Of a stretch of DNA of 64,000 bases, positions 57,244 to 64,000 are shown in pieces. The notes under the pieces are model-generated. The model saw nothing but the letters and a program-made list of their open reading frames with translations, had not been told where the DNA came from and searched no databases. The DNA comes from CAVXDY01 sp963721335 (GTDB taxonomy: Bacteria; Actinomycetota; Thermoleophilia; Miltoncostaeales; Miltoncostaeaceae), in assembly GCA_963721335.1 (NCBI GenBank), contig CAVRIV010000005.1, positions 186,001-250,000 of the forward strand, read 5' to 3'. Position 1 is the first letter of the stretch, and every line of letters begins with the position of its first letter. A program made the translations under genes and the position numbers.

Positions 57244-59096
57244 TCAGCGCCCTCCGTGGAGCGCGCGCAGGGCGTTCGCGATCACCGCGACGTCGATGCC
57301 CTCCTGCAGCAGCGCGCCCGCGAGCGGGGGGATCAAGCCCGCGGCGGCGAGGATCATCGCGGCGACGCTCAGACCCATCCCGACCAGGACGCTCTGCCGG
57401 GCGATGCGCACCGAACGCCGCCCGATCTCGATGGCCTCGGCGACCCGGTCGACCCGGTCGACCGCGATCACGGCGTCGGCCGCCTCCGACGACGCCGTGG
57501 CCGCCGTCGAGCCCATCGCGATGCCCACGTCGGCCATCGCCAGCGCCGGCGCGTCGTTGATCCCGTCGCCCACCATCACGACGCCTCCGCCGGACCGCTC
57601 GCGCATCGCGCGCACGAGCGCCAGCTTGTCCTCGGGCGAGAGGCCCGCAGTGCACCTCGTCGAGCCCGACGCGCGCGCGCCACCTCGGCGGCCACCGGCC
57701 GGCGTCGTCGCCGGTGGCGAGCGCCGACATCCGCGCACGCCGGCGCGCCGCAGCCGGCGCGACGAGCCCGGAGGCGTCGGCGCGCACGCGGTCCGCCATC
57801 ACGAACGACGCCGGCGGCCCGACCGTCGATCGCCGACGAGGATCGCGGCGCGCCCGTCCGCCGCGGCGAGCGCGCCTGCCGGCGTCGGGCGGCGCGCATC
57901 CCTGCTCGCGAAGCCAGCCCGCCGAGCCGGCCACCACCCACCGGCCCTCCACCCGGCCCATGACGCCCTCGCCGGGCCGCTCGACGACCTGGTCCGGAAG
58001 GGACAGAGCCGAGGTCCTGGCGCCGCGCCTCGCCGCACGAGCGCCTGCGCCAGGACGTGCGCGGAGACCTGCTCCAGCGAGGCGGCCAGGCGCAGGATCT
58101 CCGCCGCCGGGAGCCCGTTCAGGGCCACGATCTCGCTCCACCGCGGGCGTCCCGATCGTGAGGGTGCCGGTCTTGTCGAGGAGGACGCCGCGGCGCGGCC
58201 GAGGGCCTCGATCACGCCCGCGCCCTTGACGATCACGCCGCGCCGGGCCGCGCGCGAGACGCCGCTGACGAGGGCGATCGGGGCCGCGAGGATGAGCGGG
58301 CACGGCGTGGCCACCACCAGCACCGCCAGCGCTCGCACGGGATCGCCGCTGGCCGCCCACGCGGCCCCCGCGATCAGCAGGGTGGCCGGGAGGAAGAGGG
58401 CCGCGTAACGATCGGCGAGCCGAACGAAGGGCGCGCGTTGCGAGGCCGCGTCGCGGACCAGGCGGACGATCGCCGCGTACGCGCTCTCGGCGGCCGGGCG
58501 CGACGCGCGCAGCGTCGAACGTCGCCACCGGCGTTGGTGCCGCCGCTGCGGATGGGCGCGCCGGGCGCCAGGGTGACCGGCAGCGACTCGCCGGTCAGCG
58601 CCGACTCGTCGACGACCGCGACGGCTCGCTCGACCACTCCGTCCACGGGCACGACCTCGCCCGATCGGATCAGGACCACATCGCCCACGGCGACCTCGTC
58701 GACGGCGACCTCCACCAGGTCCCCTCCCGCCGCAGCCGCGCGGTCCGCGGGGCGCGCGAGAGGAGGGCGGTCAGCTCGCGCTGTGACCGGCGCGGCGGCG
58801 AGCCGCTCCAGCGTGCTGCCCCCGGACATCATCAGCGCGACGACGGCCGCGGCGAGGTACTCGCCGAGCGCGAGTGCGGCGGCGATCGCCAGCAGGGCGA
58901 TCAGGTCGAACGCCGACGTCCCGGCCGTGCGAGCGAGCGGCCGACCGACCAGCGTCAGCGGAATGAGCGCGAGGGCCGCCGTCGCCGCCCAGACGGCATC
59001 GGCGCCGGGGACGCCCGCGAGGGCGAGTGCTCCGCCGGCGGCGAGGCCGGCGAGCGTGATGCCCAGGACGAGCCCCGTGGGCAGGCGGCGTGGCAT
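57244..59096 (-). CDS. P1B-type heavy-metal ATPase, TPCPL class, frame-broken
   Basis: Metal exporter of about 615 residues without amino-terminal metal-binding domains. LARTAGTSAFDLIALLAIAA, A-domain DESALTGESLPVTLAPG, metal motif VVATPCPLILAAPIALVSG, phosphorylation site LLDKTGTLTIGTPAVE and VMVGDGINDAPALAMADVGI. The Thr-Pro-Cys-Pro-Leu sequence in helix 6 places it in P1B, in a subgroup with unsettled metal preference. At least eight frame changes between 58550 and 57650. Start ATG 59096; it converges with the other P-type ATPase, three bases apart. Confidence 0.86.
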
Positions 59097-59277
59097 GTTC
59101 CTCCGGTGGTCGCGTCTCGTCCGTCACCGAGCCTGGGCCGCTCCGCTCGCGGCCGCATCCGCGCACCCCGGCTCGGGCGTGCGGATTTCCCGTAGCCGGG
59201 GGGCGGGTGGCCACCGCTGCGGCGCCGGGCGGCGGGCCCTAGCCTGGTCCTGGTCCATGCTCGAGAGGGAGCCGCCG

Positions 59278-61057
59278 ATGCCCGCCGAGATCCGCCCCGA
59301 GGAGACGAGCGCGCTCGCAGCGCTGATGCCCGGCGCCCGGCTGGTCGAGGTCTCGCGGCTGCGACGTCGCCGCCGATCCGGCGCGCGCATGGGAGCACGT
59401 GCGGCACGGGGACCTCGGTGGCCCGCGGCTCGTGCGGGCCCTCTTTGCGCTGCGCGCAGTGCCGGACCGTCTCTCGGGACGGGACCGGACGCCGCTCCGC
59501 ATGCGAATCGACGACCTCGTCTCGACGCCGGAGGCACCGGGCTTCGGGGTGCTGACCGACGCGCCTCCGCGCGAGGTGGTGGTGGGCGCGATCGGCCAGG
59601 TCTGGCGGCCGAACATCCCCTTCGTGCACGTCGAGGACAGCGCGTCCTTCGCCGCCTTCGCGACTCCCGGATACGTGCGGGTCGCGTGGGCGCTGCGAAT
59701 CTCGCCCCGGCGGGCGGGCGGCTCCCGCGTCGAGGTCGAGGTGCGCGTCGATGCAACCGACCCCGGGTCGTGGCGGCGCTTCCGGCGCTATTTCGTCCTG
59801 GTCGGTCCGGGATCCCGGTTGGTGCGCCGGTCGCTCCTGCGGAGCATCCAGCGTGACCTCGGAGCCGCGCCCCTTCCGGGCGACGAGCTCCTGCCGGACG
59901 CCGTGGCCGAGGCGACCCAGGAGGTGACGGTCGACGCGCCGCCCGACCGGATCTGGCCCTGGCTCGTGCAGATGGGCCGGGGGCGCGGAGGCTTCTATTC
60001 GATCGACCTCCTCGACAACGGCGGCGCCCGCAGCGCGCGAGAGCTGGACCCGGCCCGCGCCCGGCTCCGCGTGGGCGACGTGCTCCCCGCCGACGCCCGC
60101 GGGAACGGCTTCGAGGTGATCGACCTCGATCCGGGCCGGGCCCTGGTCCTGGGGGGCCTCTTCGACGCGGGGGCCGGCCGGCAGCGACCCTTCCGCGATC
60201 CGCGCCCCGACCGCTACTGGCACGTCACCTGGGCCTTCGCGCTCGAGCCGCTGCCGCACTCCCGTGCCCGTCTGATCGCCCGGGCGCGAGCGGCATACCC
60301 GCCGTCCGGGCGCCTGCACGCCGCCTGGGGGCGGGGAGCGCACGCCGTGATGCAGAGGGTTCAGCTGCGCAACATCGCCCGGCGGGCGGAGGGGCGCCTG
60401 CCGGCCACCGACTGGCGCGACGCGCTCGCAGGGCTCGGCGGGGCAGGGATCATGGTCGCGGCAGCGGCCACCCCGTTCATGCGCGCACGACGCGGCGCCT
60501 GGGACGCCCGCACCGGCACGGCCGGGGGTCCGTACCCGGGGGACGAGCGCATCCCGGAGCCGCGCTGGGGATGGACGCACGACATCGAGATCGCCGCGCC
60601 CGCCGACGAGGTGTGGCGCTGGGTGGCGCAGATCGGCGCTGACCGGGCCGGCTTCTACAGCTACACATGGCTGGAGAACCTGGTCGGCTGCGGCGTGCGC
60701 GACGCCGAGCGGATCCACCCCGAGTGGCAGGCCCGCGCCGGAGATCGTCTGGTCCTGCATCCGTCCGGGCCGCCGTTCGAGATCGTGGATGTCGAGCCGG
60801 GCCATCACCTGCTGGCCTTCGGCCCCCCGGACGAGGAGGCGCGGGCCGCCGGACGCCCGTGGGCGGCGGCGAGCTGGCTGCTCCTCACCGAGGCGCTCGA
60901 CATGGGGCGCACCCGGCTGGTGAGCCGGTATCGATCCGCGGGATCGGACGACCTGCGCACCCGCCTCACGATGGGACCCGCTCTGATGGAGCCGATCGGC
61001 TTTGCCATGGACCGTCGCATGCTGAAAGGCGTCCGGAGGCGCGCCGAGCGCCCGTGA
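59278..61057 (+). CDS. Double-SRPBCC-domain protein, one frame break
   Basis: About 593 residues. An amino-terminal 180-residue segment resembles a DUF1990/SRPBCC-like domain (DLVSTPEAPGFGVLTDAPPR, VVVGAIGQVWRPNIPF). Two further START-like domains begin EVTVDAPPDRIWPWLVQMGR and DIEIAAPADEVWRWVAQIGA; each continues with GGFYSIDLLDN or AGFYSYTWLEN. Such domains bind hydrophobic ligands. The break is near 59375. GGGAG six bases before ATG 59278 supports the start. The end overlaps the TreT-like gene by four bases (GTGA). Confidence 0.75.
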
Positions 61058-62510
61058 GTACCGCCCCGGGGCCGCTCCGCCCGATGGAGGTCCGGGTGCC
61101 GGTGCAGCCGCTGGCCCGCTTCGGGGAGCTGGTGGATTCCGATGCGTACGAGGGCTGGCGCGCGGCGATCCAGGCGGCGGCGGAGGTCCTGCGCGGCCGA
61201 GTGGTGTGGCACGTCAGCTCCACCGCCCGCGGCGGCGGGGTCGCCGAGATGATGGGCCCGCTGATCGGGTACGCCCGGGACGCGGGCGTCGACGCCCGCT
61301 GGATGGTCATCGCGGGGTCGCCCGAGTTCTTCGCGCTCACCAAGCGGCTCCACAACCGGCTCCACGCCGACGCCGGGGACGGCGGCCCCCTCGGGCCGCC
61401 GAGCGCCGGCTCTACGAGCGGGTGCTCCGCGAGAACGCCGCCGAGCTGGCCGCCGTCGTGCGCCGGCGGCGACGTGGTGGTGCTGCACGACCCGCAGACG
61501 GCGGGCCTCGCGCGGCCGCTCGCGCGGCCGGGGCGCCGTCGTCGTCTGGCGCTGCCACATCGGGCACGAGGACCTGCGGAACCCGCTGGTGCAGGAGGGC
61601 TGGGAGTTCCTGCGGCCCTCGCTGGAGCACGCGCGACGCGACGGTCTTCTCGCGCGACGGCCTACGTCCCGGCCTTCTGCCGCGACGGACGGGTCGCGGT
61701 CATCCGGCCCGCGATCGACCCCTTCTCGCCCAAGAACCAGGAGATGGCGCCGCCGTCGTGCGCGCGATCCTGGTGCGGTGCGGCATCGTGGAGGGCGCGC
61801 CCGACGGCGTCGTCTGCGCCTTCGACGCGCGAGGACGGCTCCCCCGGCCGGGTGGACCGCGGAGCCGACATCCTCCGCCTGGGGCGGGCCCCGGACGCCG
61901 AGACGCCGCTGGTCGTGCAGGTCTCGCGCTGGGACCGGCTCAAGGACCACCTCGGCGTGATGCACGGCTTCGCCCGCCTCGAGGAGGCGGAGGCCGCCGG
62001 AGCGCACCTGGTGCTGGCCGGGCCCGTCGGTCACGGGCGTCGCCGACGACCCCGAGGGGCCCGCGGTGCTCGCCGAGCTCACCGCGGCGTGGCGCGCCCT
62101 GCCGCACGCGAGCCGCCGCCGGGTCCAGATCGCCAGCCTGCCGATGGTCGACGCCGGCGAGAACGCCGCGATGGTGAACGCCCTGCAGCGCCACGCCGCC
62201 GTGATCGTGCAGAAGAGCCTGCAGGAGGGGTTCGGGCTGACGGTCACCGAGGCGATGTGGAAGGGGCGCCCGGTCGTGGCGAGCGCGGTCGGCGGCATCG
62301 TCGACCAGATCGACGACGGCTCCGACGGCGTGCTGCTGTCGCGATCCCGCCGACCTCGACGGGCTCGCCGCCGCGCTGCGACGCCTCCTGGGCGATCCCG
62401 CCGAGGCGCGCCGTCTCGGCGAGGCGGCGCACGACCGCGTCAGGGCGGGATCGCTGGGGATCCGGCTGCTGGCCGACTACGCCCGGCTGATCGGCGACCT
62501 GATCGACTGA
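61054..62510 (+). CDS. TreT-like trehalose synthase/glycosyltransferase family 4, frame-broken
   Basis: About 483 residues after correction. VVWHVSSTARGGGVAEMMGP and MVIAGSPEFFALTKRLHNRL at the amino end, DVVVLHDPQTAGLA, VVQVSRWDRLKDHLGVMHGF, and the GT-B signature VIVQKSLQEGFGLTVTEAMW, GRPVVASAVGGIVDQI. This pattern is that of trehalose glycosyltransferring synthases, which join an NDP-glucose to glucose. At least six frame changes (61400-62350), several explained by one extra G. Start GTG 61054, coupled to the SRPBCC gene; ends RLIGDLID at 62510. Confidence 0.85.
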
Positions 62511-62538
62511 GGGCGGGTCGGACCGCGCGGGCGGCACG

Positions 62539-63027
62539 TCACCCCGAGCGGCGCGTCTGCGCTGCCTCGTACGGAGCACGCTTGAGGCTGGCCCAGATGG
62601 CTCGCTCCTGGCGGTCGGCCCAGGCGAGCGATGATCGGGCCGCATCAGACGCCGAGGACGCCGCGGGGCTCCAGCTCCGTAGCTCCATCCGCATCCGGGT
62701 TCCCGCAGGGAAAGGGCTCGAAGACCAGCGTTCGCATGGATCGTCCGATGGTGGAGAGGTGGGTCGACGACGCGATCCGCCGGCGGTCGCTCGTAGGCGG
62801 TGATCTCGATCGTCGATCTCTCGCCGGCTCGCCCCATCGTCGCGGTCTCGGCGCGGAAGGCTCGCGTTCCGACGTCCGACCGGCCTCGGGAGAGATCTTC
62901 TCCCGCCCTTCGCATCGGTCGCGGGTTGTACCGCGGGCTCGTTGCGCTCGTCGGCGACGAAGTCGAACACCTCGATCCAGGACCCGGCCTGGTGGATGAC
63001 GATGACTTCCTCCGCGATCCGGGCCAT
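62539..63027 (-). CDS. SRPBCC-family protein, frame-broken
   Basis: About 162 residues. MARIAEEVIVIHQAGSWIEV and FDFVADERNEP at the start are typical of polyketide-cyclase/dehydrase-like SRPBCC proteins; then TIEITAYERP in a second frame and PFPAGTRMRMELRSW in a third. The tail RQERAIWASLKRAPYEAAQ follows the usual carboxyl helix. Breaks near 62940, 62800 and 62745. Start ATG 63027. Converges on the TreT-like gene. Ligand unknown. Confidence 0.68.
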   Translation of the reverse strand: MARIAEEVIVIHQAGSWIEVFDFVADERNEPAVQPATDAKGGRRSLPRPVGRRNASLPRRDRDDGASRREIDDRDHRLRATAGGSRRRPTSPPSDDPCERWSSSPFPAGTRMRMELRSWSPAASSASDAARSSLAWADRQERAIWASLKRAPYEAAQTRRSG

Positions 63028-63403
63028 GCGGTGCTCCTCGTCGCGACCACCGTTCGCCGGACTGCGGGCGGCAGGACCGTCATGCGTCCACGCCGCCCGG
63101 CGGCGGCCCCGCCTCAGCGCGGCGCCGTCACGCACGCTCGCCGAGGGCGAGCCGGCGCGTCGATGACCGCCCGGGTCGAGGCGGAGGGGCGGACACCGAA
63201 GCTCGGTCATGGTGCTGCGCTCCGCGTCCTCGCGGAGCGCCCGGTTCATCGGCGACACGTCTCGGCGCCGCGCGGGAGCGACTCGATCAGAGCGAGCGCG
63301 ACGGCGCCGAGGAGGGCCAGCGTCGCCGCTCTGTCCGCGAACGTCGAACGCCTCGAGGAACCTGGCGATCGGTGAGCTGCGGGGGCCAGCAACATCACCG
63401 GCG
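63028..63403. other. Stretch with one weak small-ORF candidate
   Basis: No convincing gene. On the minus strand ATG 63395 opens a 49-codon frame to TGA 63246 with a hydrophobic run (ATLALLGAVALALIESLP); it lacks a ribosome site, and the following frame overlaps its stop by ATGA. It may be a small membrane peptide or chance in GC-rich DNA. Confidence 0.25.
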
Positions 63404-63754
63404 TCACGCGTCCATCGATCGGGGGGTGATGCTCGGCGCCAGATGCCGCAGCCGGGGCAGTGGGGGCGGCGGTCGCCGGGCGGCCGCACGTGTGCGCACG
63501 ACGCGGTCATCGCGCAGCGCCCGTCCGCCGTCCAGGTACCGCTCCCGCACCGCCGGGCAGCGCTCGGGCAGGTACGCCGCGCTCACCACCCGGATCGGCG
63601 AGCGGCACTGCCGGCACGCGTAGACCGTCGCGCCGTGGAGCCGCAGGCGCCGGACCCCGCCACGGAGGTCGGCCGCCGATGGAATCGCCCCCGGAGTCAT
63701 GGGGTCCCCGGGCGCCTCGACGGTCACCGGATACGATCCGATCGCGCTCGACAT
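63404..63754 (-). CDS. Small hypothetical protein, probable zinc ribbon
   Basis: 116 residues as read. GGAGGTGA five bases before ATG 63754 is the best ribosome site in this part of the window. The protein has VYACRQCRSPIRVVSAAYLP with one CxxC. A second CxxC (RRPHCPGCGIWRR) lies in a neighbouring frame about 55 residues on; with one indel between 63520 and 63480 both would fall in one chain, giving a four-Cys zinc ribbon. Function unknown. Confidence 0.55.
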   Translation of the reverse strand: MSSAIGSYPVTVEAPGDPMTPGAIPSAADLRGGVRRLRLHGATVYACRQCRSPIRVVSAAYLPERCPAVRERYLDGGRALRDDRVVRTRAAARRPPPPLPRLRHLAPSITPRSMDA

Positions 63755-63867
63755 GGCTCACCTCCGGTTGTCGTGAACTGTGATCCGACCCTCTCCGATG
63801 ACTCGTGCCGCGCCGACGGGGAGCCCCCGGTCATCGGCTGCGGAGGACTACGGACGGCGGCGGCGGG

Positions 63868-64000
63868 TCAGCCGATTCCCAGGCTGAGCGCCAGGAGCAC
63901 CGCGCAGGCGACCGCGACGGCCGCGATGATCACGGCGCAGACCGCCACGCCCCTGCGGGTGAGGTGGTGCGCGCCAAGGACCTCGGGATCGCGCCCCAGG
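63868..64000 (-). CDS. Membrane protein, carboxyl end only
   Basis: The last 43 residues of a protein that starts beyond the right edge: LGRDPEVLGAHHLTRRGVAV followed by a single transmembrane helix (CAVIIAAVAVACAVLLALSL) and a three-residue tail. TGA at 63868-63870. Nothing can be said about its function. Confidence 0.55.
   Translation of the reverse strand, partial: LGRDPEVLGAHHLTRRGVAVCAVIIAAVAVACAVLLALSLGIG

Overview
The window is very GC-rich DNA, densely packed, with GTG starts and 4-base ATGA/GTGA gene overlaps throughout. The gene content is that of an aerobic soil-type actinobacterium: DrrAB-type exporters, a LAL-type LuxR regulator, a DUF1206 protein, a GNAT/CoA-ligase fusion, cytochrome bd with CydDC, a GAF-domain NarL-type two-component system and a TreT-like trehalose synthase. 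A thermoleophilia-like lineage (Solirubrobacterales/Gaiellales type) would fit, but that is an inference from gene content; no rRNA or other phylogenetic marker is present.

Layout. 1-3300: the 5' part of zwf and a DrrAB-like ABC exporter, all on the minus strand. 3439-15925: an intact tRNA-Lys(UUU) followed by six copies of its 3' end, spaced over 12.4 kb. Three of the copies carry the same flanking array of short tandem repeats at the same spacing. I read this as a stack of decayed integrative-element right ends with the integrases gone. Between the scars lie a UPF0104-type membrane protein, a SnoaL-like protein, a TPR-LuxR regulator, an Ldh2-family dehydrogenase, a diacylglycerol kinase/PAP2 lipid-phosphate cluster with a DUF1206 protein, a RelE/Phd toxin-antitoxin pair, and a secreted beta-propeller protein with an RTX-like tail. 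15983-21092: a minus-strand operon of an MMPL transporter, an NDH-2-like flavoprotein and an ABC-2 exporter. 21278-25985: a LAL regulator, a SthA-like flavoprotein and a glucoamylase fragment. 26.2-38.3 kb: many short transcription units (DHFR-like reductase, FHA protein, methyltransferase, nitrilase, receiver-thioredoxin reductase fusion, SnoaL, XRE-cupin regulator divergent from a thioredoxin-reductase-like protein, VOC/AraC pair, HAD phosphatase, zinc alcohol dehydrogenase). 38.4-44.35 kb: cydABDC. 44.5-52.0 kb: a GNAT/ADP-forming acyl-CoA synthetase, a MacB-type ABC exporter and a flavoprotein. 52.2-57.2 kb: sensor kinase, response regulator and a P-type ATPase. 57.2-59.1 kb: a P1B metal ATPase, convergent with the previous one. 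59.3-62.5 kb: a double SRPBCC protein coupled to a TreT-like glycosyltransferase. 62.5-64 kb: small genes.

Sequence quality matters for reading this window. About twenty genes are broken by frameshifts. In the eleven breaks I resolved by hand, removing a single inserted G or C (often CGGC read as CGGGC) restores the conserved protein. I therefore treat these as one gene each with probable sequencing indels rather than as true pseudogenes. The apparent CydA-CydB fusion is explained the same way. Gene ends quoted for these loci span all frames.
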